Assembly (NCBI RefSeq): GCF_905175385.1
Contig: NZ_HG992750.1
Location: forward strand, 1,054,001-1,118,000
Length of the DNA stretch: 64,000 nt
Direction of reading: 5' to 3'
Source: Vibrio sp. B1FLJ16
GTDB taxonomy: Bacteria > Pseudomonadota > Gammaproteobacteria > Enterobacterales > Vibrionaceae
In this document: positions 57,237-64,000 of the stretch, piece by piece
Numbering within the stretch: the first letter of the stretch is position 1
Layout of the letters: the number at the start of each line of letters is the position of its first letter
Notes under the pieces: model-generated
The model's input: the letters and a program-made list of their open reading frames with translations, nothing else
Database searches by the model: none
Told to the model about the DNA's origin: nothing
Made by a program: the position numbers and the translations under genes

Positions 57237-58051
57237 CGAGTGCACTTTTCAGAGCAGACATTTCAGTCGTAAGCTGTGGTTTATTACGAAATCTCAATGA
57301 ATTCATCCCAAACTGGTTTTTAAGCACAAACTTGCATAAGTATAGGACGATCATTCTAAATATCTAACCTTTAGCTAACACAAATATCATTCAATGAACA
57401 AATAACATCCCACATAAGGAATTTTTATCTTATTTATCTAACTATTAGGAGAGTTCAGCATTAGAAGTTATTTATTGGATATCGCATTTTATAGAGTAAT
57501 CATGAAGGGCAGCGTATTATTGAGGCACAATAAATATACCAATACCCAACTCAATAAGGGGTTGTTGAGTAATTCAATTTAACTTAATCAAAAACCTAAA
57601 AGCTGGTTGGCTATACCCACTATGTTATGTCGCTTCATGCCACGACTTCGTTACAAAACAACTTATCGGAAACAGTACAACAAAGTTCTAGTCAACATCG
57701 GCTCTCTTACTTTTTAAGGTCATGGAGAAATCATAAGCGAGTGAAAACAAAGAAAGCAGGATAAGTGAAAGAGGTCCCACCGATTCAGCGACCTAGCCAT
57801 CAAAACAGCACTTGTCTATCAACGCATACGCGCTTAACTATATATTCAAATTTTAAATAACAATTAACAATCAAGTGCTAATAACCTTAATTTAAATGGT
57901 TATCCGTACTGAAAAATGAAGTTTTAACATATAACCATTTAATATACACTTGTCCTTAAACGTCTAAACATTATCTTATAAAATCTTTAAATTTTTAATA
58001 CAGACTTTAATGAACACCAGTCTACAAAATCATTCCATTTAAACATTACGA

Positions 58052-58087
58052 AGTACTATTTAATACAGTCTGGAGTACTATTTAATA
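58052..58087 (+). repeat. two 14-bp direct repeats 22 bp apart, possible operator
   Basis: AGTACTATTTAATA occurs at 58052-58065 and 58074-58087, 22 bp start to start, which is about two helical turns and would put both copies on the same DNA face. The core ACTATTTAA recurs in the palindrome at 58241-58255. The arrangement suits a dimeric regulator, but no candidate protein is known. Confidence 0.4.
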
Positions 58088-58685
58088 GTAAATTTAATCA
58101 AAACAAAAATAGAACCTTTATTTTACCCAGAATTACCAAGTGACTTTAATATCTTGATAAAAATTATACACTTCAGAGTTAATCATCATTAATTAATCAT
58201 AAAAACACACTATACCTTAAGTTACTTAAAACTATCCATCGCACTATTTAAGTGCAGAAATGACTCTTTTTGGGGCCATTTAAAATTGTATAATTACACT
58301 CAATGAATCAGAATTAATTATAGAATTATGGAACAACGTTCTGGTTATGAATAACGACAAAAAACAAACTAACAAACCAAAAATGAATTTCAATAACTGA
58401 TTATTATAATTGACAATTTACTGAGATACCTATTGAACCCTTTATCTAAAATAGTATTCACATATTTAGATAAAACTTAATCCATCCCGTAATATTTAAT
58501 AATTATATCGTATTGGATACTATACAAATACATGCCAATAGTCACACTCAAACTGTCAAAAATTTTTACACTTTTAAACGTTAACAGCCCTACAAAATAA
58601 AATAACCCCACCCGACAGAGCGTTATAAATTGGCACACTCTGTGCCTTCTGAATTATTTTAACAATTTTTAAATTATTTTTAAAT

Positions 58686-58735
58686 TTCACCTAACAAACT
58701 AGGTGAATATAACTGGATTCGTCAGGTTGCTAATC
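58686..58735 (+). promoter_or_regulatory. two hairpins in the leader of the SD-repeat lipoprotein gene
   Basis: TTCACCTA / TAGGTGAA (8 bp, loop of 6, 58686-58707) is followed by CTGGATT / AATCCAG (7 bp, loop of 12). They lie 90-135 nt before the start codon. I compared them with the c-di-GMP riboswitch consensus and saw no match. They may be transcript-stability or attenuation structures. Confidence 0.35.
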
Positions 58736-58821
58736 CAGCTGTTTTGATGAATCCGCGTAGTAACGTAGTAACTTAGGTGCCAAGTACTTAGCAGTAGGTA
58801 CCAAAAATGGAGATGATGACT

Positions 58822-60723
58822 ATGCGTAGGCTTATTAGTTGTTCAGCATTAGTTATAGCTTGTTTGACATTATCTGGTTGTTGGCTAGAAGATGATGACC
58901 CAGAAGGAAACAACGCTGACCAAATTGTTGATACCCCTCAATCAGATGACACTACTGGTAACGATGACAATGCCGATTCAGGTGAGAACAGCGACACCGA
59001 TGATAATACGGGATCGGATAACACAGCGGATGACGATTCAACTGGATCCGATGACACTACTGGTGACGATGATTCAACGGACTCCGGTGATCCAGTTTAT
59101 GTCGGAACACCAACAGATTCAGATGACACGAATGATACGGGTGACTCAGGCGATTCGGATGACAACGGTGATACCAATGACAACACAAGATCGGGTGGCA
59201 CTGTTGATACTGACGATACAACCGACTCCGATGACACTGCAGATACTGATGACTCAACCGATTCCGATGACACCGCAGATACCGACGATTCGACCGATTC
59301 CGATGACACCGCAGATACAGGCAATTCAACCGATTCCGATGACACCGCAGATACAGGCGATTCAACCGATTCCGATGACACCGCAGATACAGGCGATTCA
59401 ACCGATTCCGATGATACTGACGACAGCACGGATAATGATGGTACAACGGTGATCACTAAGTACCAATGGCGTAGCCCTGTATTACTCTATGACGCTGACA
59501 CCCCTCCAAACATCAGCTCCCATGATGACCAAGTTATCACCACCTGGTATCAAGATCTCGAAATCTGGGCGAGCGTTGGGACGGACGATGACATGGAAAA
59601 TGCGCAGATTTTCAATGTTTCCAAATCTGGTAAAGTCCTTTACTTCTATGCCAATCCAACTTCTAATACTGTTTTATACGAACAAATCCGCCCTACTGTA
59701 TCAAACAGCAAAGGAGAAACTTGTACGGTATGGGCAGAGAAAGACCCTTACCTCGTCCGAGCAGCTTGTTACTCCTCAACATCAGGATCATGGTCAGAGC
59801 CATTGACGTTGAATGAAGAAGAATTTGGCTTTTTCGGTTTTAGAGGGTTCAAAATGGTCGCGCTATCTGATGACCGTTTCGCGATCGTTTTTAACTACAA
59901 TATAGCGTCATCAAAAACCGATAAAATTCTACTGGCGATATTTACCCCAAGTGAAGTGCAACAACGTAGCATAGTAGAATCTGATTTAGCTTCCAGCCAG
60001 ATCACTGTTACACCCAATGACAGTGCAGGTTTCAATCTCTTATACACTTCTGTCCATCCAACCAATGGAACTTATAACAGATTATTGTTAAGCAAAATCG
60101 ATGCTGAACTCAACCTGACCACCACCGTGCTAGATGAGCGCTACACGACAAAAAGCCACTTATTGCTTACCTCAGGCGACAATCCAGCGCTTTCATATGT
60201 AAGCTCCGGTAATGTAAAGGAAATGTACATTCTAGATAGTTCATTAACCGAAATCGATATCGGCGATGCTCGGCTCACTCCGTATCGATATCATTCACTG
60301 GTTTCGACCTCCGATGGCGCTTTACATTTTTCGTGGCAAACCCAAGGTCTAGGTGGTGTTATCAGACACATCATTGTGAAAGATAAAGAGGTAACAACGA
60401 CAGATACTACACGCATAAACGAACAACAACTACGTAGTGTAGTTCCACAATTAATCGCCGACGGTGACAAAATTTACATGTATTGGTTAGTGCAAGTCAC
60501 CTCGGGAAGCTCTGGTAAATATGCGATTACTTTTAGTCATTACATTGATGAAGCATGGACTGAACCAAGCACATTCACTTGTGGTGAAGGTCAAGAATGC
60601 TTTAACTATATGGACAGTTTTCATTACGCCATTACCGATGACATCATTGCCATTGCCTATAGAGATGAGGAGGGTGGTAAGATAGTCACCACAGCAAAAG
60701 AGGCCGCAGTTGAAGAAGAGTAA
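58822..60723 (+). CDS. surface lipoprotein with Asp/Ser/Thr-rich repeat stalk and C-terminal beta-rich domain
   Basis: The precursor has a signal peptide with lipobox LSGC. The next 180 or so residues are almost only Asp, Ser, Thr, Gly and Asn, including a 12-residue tandem repeat (DSTDSDDTADTG). This recalls the SD stalks of Gram-positive adhesins and would be extended, acidic and calcium-binding. The last 420 residues form a beta-rich domain with repeated Trp/Tyr strands (WRSPVLLYD, ITTWYQDLEIWASV, LHFSWQTQGLGG, MYWLVQV), perhaps a beta-propeller. GGAG at 58809-58812 favours the ATG at 58822, although in-frame ATGs exist at 58807, 58813 and 58816. Protein length is 633 aa. Role unknown; adhesion or substrate binding are guesses. 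Confidence 0.85.
   Translation: MRRLISCSALVIACLTLSGCWLEDDDPEGNNADQIVDTPQSDDTTGNDDNADSGENSDTDDNTGSDNTADDDSTGSDDTTGDDDSTDSGDPVYVGTPTDSDDTNDTGDSGDSDDNGDTNDNTRSGGTVDTDDTTDSDDTADTDDSTDSDDTADTDDSTDSDDTADTGNSTDSDDTADTGDSTDSDDTADTGDSTDSDDTDDSTDNDGTTVITKYQWRSPVLLYDADTPPNISSHDDQVITTWYQDLEIWASVGTDDDMENAQIFNVSKSGKVLYFYANPTSNTVLYEQIRPTVSNSKGETCTVWAEKDPYLVRAACYSSTSGSWSEPLTLNEEEFGFFGFRGFKMVALSDDRFAIVFNYNIASSKTDKILLAIFTPSEVQQRSIVESDLASSQITVTPNDSAGFNLLYTSVHPTNGTYNRLLLSKIDAELNLTTTVLDERYTTKSHLLLTSGDNPALSYVSSGNVKEMYILDSSLTEIDIGDARLTPYRYHSLVSTSDGALHFSWQTQGLGGVIRHIIVKDKEVTTTDTTRINEQQLRSVVPQLIADGDKIYMYWLVQVTSGSSGKYAITFSHYIDEAWTEPSTFTCGEGQECFNYMDSFHYAITDDIIAIAYRDEEGGKIVTTAKEAAVEEE
59215..59424 (+). repeat. 36-bp in-frame tandem repeat (five full units plus a partial one)
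   Basis: Five head-to-tail 36-bp units (59215-59394), core GATTCAACCGATTCCGATGA, plus a partial sixth encode DSTDSDDTADTG-like dodecapeptides. Units 3 and 4 are nearly identical. Because each unit is 12 codons, copy-number changes keep the frame and alter only stalk length. Confidence 0.95.
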
Positions 60724-60731
60724 ATTGAACC

Positions 60732-60766
60732 TTGCACTTTAGTCAGTATCGCTGGCTAAAGTGCAA
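60732..60766 (+). terminator. probable terminator of the SD-repeat lipoprotein gene
   Basis: TTGCACTTTAG and CTAAAGTGCAA form an 11-bp stem that extends by CAG/CTG across one mismatch, loop of 5. It starts 8 nt after the stop codon. The downstream tract (AATTTGTT) is only weakly U-rich. Confidence 0.65.
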
Positions 60767-61097
60767 AATTTGTTACTACTTACTAGTAATTGGCTTTTTT
60801 TTAAAGCTTAGTTCTCATACAACCTCAAACCTGCATGATTTAGCACCTGAACTAAAGTAATAGTCCACGGGTCCGAGCTGTTCAAAATCCAAAAGCCCCC
60901 ATCGTTCTTGAGGGCTTCATGTAATTAATACGATATTTAACCAGCCACAACCGACAAATTGGATACCAATCCCTTTCTCACGTACAATAGTCCCATTCCA
61001 ACTTTACCAACGACTATCAAGATCTTTTCGTACTATGTGTTGTCATGCATTTTGTACCCCACTAAGGTTTAGATAAATTTTAAGGCAGTAATTTCAA
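60767..61097. other. intergenic region upstream of ylqF
   Basis: It should contain the ylqF promoter. A hairpin AAGCCC / GGGCTT (60893-60917) is followed by a U-rich stretch on the minus strand, but no minus-strand gene ends there, so it may be a relic. No other feature was seen. Confidence 0.4.
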
Positions 61098-62042
61098 ATG
61101 GTTAACAACTCAATCCAGTGGTTTCCTGGCCACATGCACAAAGCACGTAAAGAGATCGAAGAAGCTATCCCTCAGGTGGATGTGATCATCGAAGTACTGG
61201 ATGCACGTATTCCTTTTAGTAGCGAAAACCCTTTGATTTCTCAGATTCGTGGCGACAAGCCCGTCGTTAAAGTATTGAACAAGCGTGATCTGGCTGACCC
61301 TGAACTCACTCAACTCTGGATTGATCATCTTGAGCAAGAGCAGAATGTGAAAGCCATGGCGATCACGACCTCTGAGCCTCAGGAAGTCCATAAAATCATG
61401 GAGTTGTGCCGTAAACTTGCTCCTCACCGTGAAGAGATTGGCAAAAATATTCGCACTATGATCATGGGCATTCCGAACGTAGGTAAATCCACCATCATCA
61501 ATACACTAGCGGGCCGTACCATTGCAGTAACTGGCAACCAACCTGCGGTCACCCGTCGTCAGCAGCGTATCAATCTTCAAAACGGCATCGTTTTATCTGA
61601 TACACCGGGGATTTTGTGGCCAAAAGTAGAAAACCCGCACAGCGGTTTTCGCCTCGCAGCAACTGGCGCAGTGAAAGACACTGCCATGGAATATGATGAA
61701 GTGGCGTTTTACACGATTGAATACTTAGCAGCTCATTATGCTGAAAAGCTTAAACAGCGCTACCAGATCGAAGAGATGCCAGAATCAGATATCGAGATCA
61801 TGGAAGAGATTGGCCGTCGTCGCGGTGCTCTGAGAGCTGGCGGGCGTGTAGATTTACACAAAGTGTCTGAAATCCTGCTTCACGAATTACGTCAGGGAAC
61901 ATTAGGGCAAATTACGTTAGAGCGCCCTGAAATGATTACTCAGGAACTTATCGAAGTAGAGATAGAAACTGCACGTAAAGAAGAAGAGAAAGCAAAACGT
62001 AAAGAAGAACGACGTAAGCGTTACTTGCGTAACAAGCGTTAA
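61098..62042 (+). CDS. ylqF: ribosome biogenesis GTPase YlqF (RbgA)
   Basis: YlqF is a circularly permuted GTPase that acts in late 50S subunit assembly. The permuted order is visible: G4 motif NKRD at residues 61-64 comes before G1 GIPNVGKS (124-131) and G3 DTPG (168-171). The N-terminus (IQWFPGHMHKARKEI) and the 314-aa length are typical. The last 25 residues are a Lys/Arg/Glu-rich tail likely to touch rRNA. It stands alone between terminators. Confidence 0.96.
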   Translation: MVNNSIQWFPGHMHKARKEIEEAIPQVDVIIEVLDARIPFSSENPLISQIRGDKPVVKVLNKRDLADPELTQLWIDHLEQEQNVKAMAITTSEPQEVHKIMELCRKLAPHREEIGKNIRTMIMGIPNVGKSTIINTLAGRTIAVTGNQPAVTRRQQRINLQNGIVLSDTPGILWPKVENPHSGFRLAATGAVKDTAMEYDEVAFYTIEYLAAHYAEKLKQRYQIEEMPESDIEIMEEIGRRRGALRAGGRVDLHKVSEILLHELRQGTLGQITLERPEMITQELIEVEIETARKEEEKAKRKEERRKRYLRNKR

Positions 62043-62062
62043 GTTACTTTAGTCACAAACAC

Positions 62063-62090
62063 AAAAGCTCAGTACAATACTGAGCTTTTT
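62063..62090 (+). terminator. intrinsic terminator of ylqF
   Basis: AGCTCAGTA and TACTGAGCT form a perfect 9-bp stem with a 3-nt loop (62066-62086), followed by a T5 run and preceded by A-rich sequence. It lies about 20 nt after the ylqF stop. A flanking A-tract gives some activity on the other strand as well. Confidence 0.93.
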
Positions 62091-62135
62091 CGTGTCTAGA
62101 TTACTACTTTTTAAGCAAGCGGCTCTTTAGCATTG

Positions 62136-62684
62136 TTAAGAATAAACTACGTGTGATTCTATGCCATTAACTAAAGATTGTGCATTCGACCAACGGAACA
62201 CTTTTTCCATCACTTCTGTGCCGCCTGGCGCTTGCCAAGTACGCTCCTGGCATTCTTGTCCGCCGATATGACGGTAAAACTCTATTGCTGAAGTGTTTTG
62301 TGAAACAACTTCGAGATACAAACCACTGTCTTTAAAGTACTGCTGCTGCCATTCAGCGACTTCTAATAGTAACTGCTTACCGATACCTCGGCTGCGATAA
62401 CCCTCATCAACGTGTAACGCATCTATATAACTACCACGCTCAAAGTCATGATTACCAAATATGCACGCAAAGCCGAGTAAAAGACCACCTTCTTCAGCGA
62501 GCACAATATGTTGATTGAAGGGAGGATTGGTCAGACGGATCTGCCATATCAGTAGCTTATCATCAAGTACTTCTTTATCCAGATAGCTATTACTTAGAAT
62601 GCCTCGGTAATGACGCTTCCAATTCTCAGCATGCAAATGTGCGATGCGTTCGTAATCCTTATATTCCGCTAATCGTAAATCCAT
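62136..62684 (-). CDS. GNAT-family acetyltransferase
   Basis: The 182-aa protein has the GNAT core: LRLAEYKDYERIAHLH at the start, IVLAEEGGLLLGFACIFG, then the acetyl-CoA loop YIDALHVDEGYRSRGIGKQLL and LYLEVVSQNTSAIEFYRHIG. The layout is close to the streptothricin or YhbS-like small-molecule acetyltransferases; the acceptor is unknown. It is transcribed away from the desaturase gene and toward ylqF. Confidence 0.88.
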   Translation of the reverse strand: MDLRLAEYKDYERIAHLHAENWKRHYRGILSNSYLDKEVLDDKLLIWQIRLTNPPFNQHIVLAEEGGLLLGFACIFGNHDFERGSYIDALHVDEGYRSRGIGKQLLLEVAEWQQQYFKDSGLYLEVVSQNTSAIEFYRHIGGQECQERTWQAPGGTEVMEKVFRWSNAQSLVNGIESHVVYS

Positions 62685-62955
62685 TACGTCTTCCTATTTA
62701 CTTACATATTTTGCTTCTCTGAAGATCTTTGGCATTTTCCACCGTTATAAAGCTAATTTAGTGGTTAAATTTCCATAACTAAAGCCAAAGGTCATTGTTT
62801 AATACTACCTATTATTTAATTAAAAGCAAAATCTGCCAGCGATATTATGAGGTAGACCCGACAAGAATCATCACATTGTTCTAACTTTAATTTGACTTAC
62901 ACGTGTTCGCTGATATTCTGGCGTACAGTTGTTAGCCCAAACTTAGGACCATATC

Positions 62956-64000
62956 GTGAACCAAAACAAACCACCCGTTATCTGGCTGAATTTACTTATT
63001 TTTTCTTCCAGTTTTGCACTAGCGTTTATCGTTACTCCTTGGTATGCATACCACTTTGGATTCGGCTGGGAGCATTTAGTTTGGGGGATCATTGCGTTCA
63101 GTTTTACTAATCTATCCATTACTGCTGGCTATCACCGCCTGTGGAGCCATAAAACGTATGAGGCTCACTGGATATTGCGTTCTATATTTGCACTTGGCGG
63201 TGCATTTTCTCTGCAAAATAGCGTATTACACTGGTCTTCTGATCACCGCGTACACCACAAGCACGTGGATAATAATGATAAAGACCCCTACTCGGCAAAA
63301 CGCGGATTCTGGTATTCCCATATCGGCTGGATGTTACGCGATTACAACAATTCAAAAGAAAACGAATATACAAACTGCCGCGACTTAAAACGCGACAAAA
63401 TCGTAATGTGGCAACACAAATACTATGTTCCGCTTGCACTGGTTACGAACATTGGTTTTCCAGTCCTGCTGGGTATAATTTATGGCGATATCTGGGGAAT
63501 GCTATTGGTAGTTGGTGCAGTACGCCTGTTTATGAGTCACCACACCACCTTTTTTATCAACTCCTTGGCGCATGTTTGGGGAAAGCAGACTTTTACTGAT
63601 AAGAATACAGCCCGCGATAACGGAATTTTGGCCTTTTTCACCTTTGGTGAGGGTTACCATAATTTTCATCACATTTTCGAGAACGATTACCGTAATGGCG
63701 TTTACTGGTGGCATTATGACCCGACGAAGTGGCTGATTAAATCATGCTCATGGATGGGGTTAACATCGAAATTGCGTACTACTTCCACATTCAAAATCGA
63801 AAGAGCACGAGCGGCACAATTGTTAAAGAAAACAAAGGAAAAGATCGAGTCGAGACCGAATGCGCAGACTATCCTGATTCAACTCCAACAAGAGTTTGAT
63901 TCTCTCGTTCATCATATGCAGGAATATTATGAAGCGCGTAAAGATCTCGTTGGCCAAAAAACAGCAGATGTAGTGAAAAAGTACGAATATTCAATCTGCA
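62956..64000 (+). CDS. acyl-CoA (delta-9 type) fatty acid desaturase, 3' end beyond the window
   Basis: The enzyme inserts a double bond into saturated acyl chains at the membrane, which helps cold adaptation of membranes. The reading frame starts at GTG (62956) with AGGA 8 nt upstream and stays open to the window end (348 codons). Membrane helices lie in the first 60 residues and again near 150-190. The three histidine boxes of the di-iron site are present: HRLWSH (60-65), HRVHHKH (97-103) and HNFHH. A cytoplasmic helical tail follows. The gene has no close neighbour on its strand in the window. Confidence 0.93.
   Translation, partial: MNQNKPPVIWLNLLIFSSSFALAFIVTPWYAYHFGFGWEHLVWGIIAFSFTNLSITAGYHRLWSHKTYEAHWILRSIFALGGAFSLQNSVLHWSSDHRVHHKHVDNNDKDPYSAKRGFWYSHIGWMLRDYNNSKENEYTNCRDLKRDKIVMWQHKYYVPLALVTNIGFPVLLGIIYGDIWGMLLVVGAVRLFMSHHTTFFINSLAHVWGKQTFTDKNTARDNGILAFFTFGEGYHNFHHIFENDYRNGVYWWHYDPTKWLIKSCSWMGLTSKLRTTSTFKIERARAAQLLKKTKEKIESRPNAQTILIQLQQEFDSLVHHMQEYYEARKDLVGQKTADVVKKYEYSIC

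Larger units (their letters stand above)
57237..58821. other. 1.6-kb gene-poor AT-rich intergenic region
   Basis: This is the longest non-coding stretch of the window and lies between two divergent genes (the LRR gene and the SD-repeat lipoprotein), so it should hold both promoters. Base composition is much more AT-rich than the flanks. A 45-codon open frame at 57627-57764 is not convincing. Regulatory-looking elements are the repeated AGTACTATTTAATA (58052, 58074), the related palindrome GCACTATTTAAGTGC (58241-58255), and two hairpins near 58686-58735. H-NS-type silencing and long leader RNAs are plausible but unproven. Confidence 0.5.

Noticed and set aside
57148..57354. A separate 68-codon gene overlapping the start of the LRR gene
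   Set aside because: It shares the A9 run and makes sense only as a possible N-terminal extension of the LRR protein; treated as a finding, not a gene.
57627..57764. A 45-codon open frame (starting MSLHATTSLQNN) in the long intergenic region
   Set aside because: No ribosome site, no family resemblance and no neighbouring partner; length is within chance for this region.
58680..58806. Possible c-di-GMP riboswitch in the leader of the surface lipoprotein gene
   Set aside because: Hairpins exist, but the conserved GEMM core and tetraloop-receptor sequences are not there.
59215..59424. Regular short repeats that might suggest a CRISPR array
   Set aside because: The 36-bp units are head-to-tail with no spacers and are in frame within a lipoprotein gene; no cas genes are present.
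59057..59456. Open frames of 119-129 codons on the minus strand and an alternative plus-strand frame opposite the SD repeats
   Set aside because: They are by-products of the repetitive sequence, with low-complexity products and no ribosome sites, opposite a convincing lipoprotein gene.

Overview
The window reads as chromosomal DNA of a marine Vibrionaceae, most likely a Vibrio. The evidence is AT-leaning composition, many close relatives of familiar Vibrio chromosomal proteins (YlqF, SbcCD, Vibrio-style hybrid kinases, a REC-TPR regulator) and a dispersed intergenic repeat of the ERIC-like kind common in vibrios (40984-41237). No rRNA, tRNA, CRISPR array, integrase or intact insertion sequence was seen.

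Layout. (1) 1-2860: sbcD and the 5' part of sbcC on the minus strand; sbcC is frameshifted in an A8 run and runs off the left edge. (2) 2988-29664: a complete type VI secretion cluster. A long minus-strand operon (tagH/fha, tssJ, K, L, M, tagF, pppA, tssA, B, C, a second tssC-like gene, tagJ, tssE, F, G, clpV) is followed by hcp, vgrG and one unassigned gene, and a PpkA-type kinase is transcribed divergently. The order tssB-tssC-tssC2-tagJ-tssE-F-G-clpV is the imp type, and PpkA/PppA/Fha/TagF form the threonine-phosphorylation control circuit. No PAAR, adaptor, recognisable effector or immunity gene is in the cluster. (3) 29930-31200: a repeat-rich lipoprotein and a truncated, frameshifted relic of a C5-cytosine methyltransferase. 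(4) 31455-36432: ordinary metabolic and transport genes (LysR/GST pair, GNAT, Nudix, DMT permease, MAPEG, TauE/SafE). (5) 36626-49721: a signalling block with an Hpt protein plus REC-TPR regulator, a chemoreceptor, an orphan NarL-type regulator behind the ERIC-like repeat, a LysR regulator, and a four-gene minus-strand operon. That operon encodes a large hybrid kinase with two periplasmic solute-binding domains, a REC-EAL phosphodiesterase, a NarL-type regulator and a GGDEF diguanylate cyclase. It resembles the Roc/Sad and Vie systems but carries both c-di-GMP synthesis and breakdown genes. (6) 50359-57236: an apparent operon of a membrane protein with pentapeptide repeats and about 26 leucine-rich repeats, a secreted SUMF1/FGE-fold coiled-coil protein, and two small envelope coiled-coil proteins. 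I know of no characterised system with this composition, and it is the best candidate here for an undescribed one. (7) 57237-60766: a 1.6-kb gene-poor AT-rich stretch, then a surface lipoprotein with an Asp/Ser/Thr stalk encoded by a 36-bp tandem repeat. (8) 61098-64000: YlqF GTPase, a GNAT enzyme and the start of an acyl-CoA desaturase.

Three genes or relics (sbcC, the methyltransferase relic, the LRR gene) would each gain a longer, better frame if one A were removed from an A-run. This could reflect homopolymer sequencing error, genuine decay or contingency switching, and should be settled before interpreting them.
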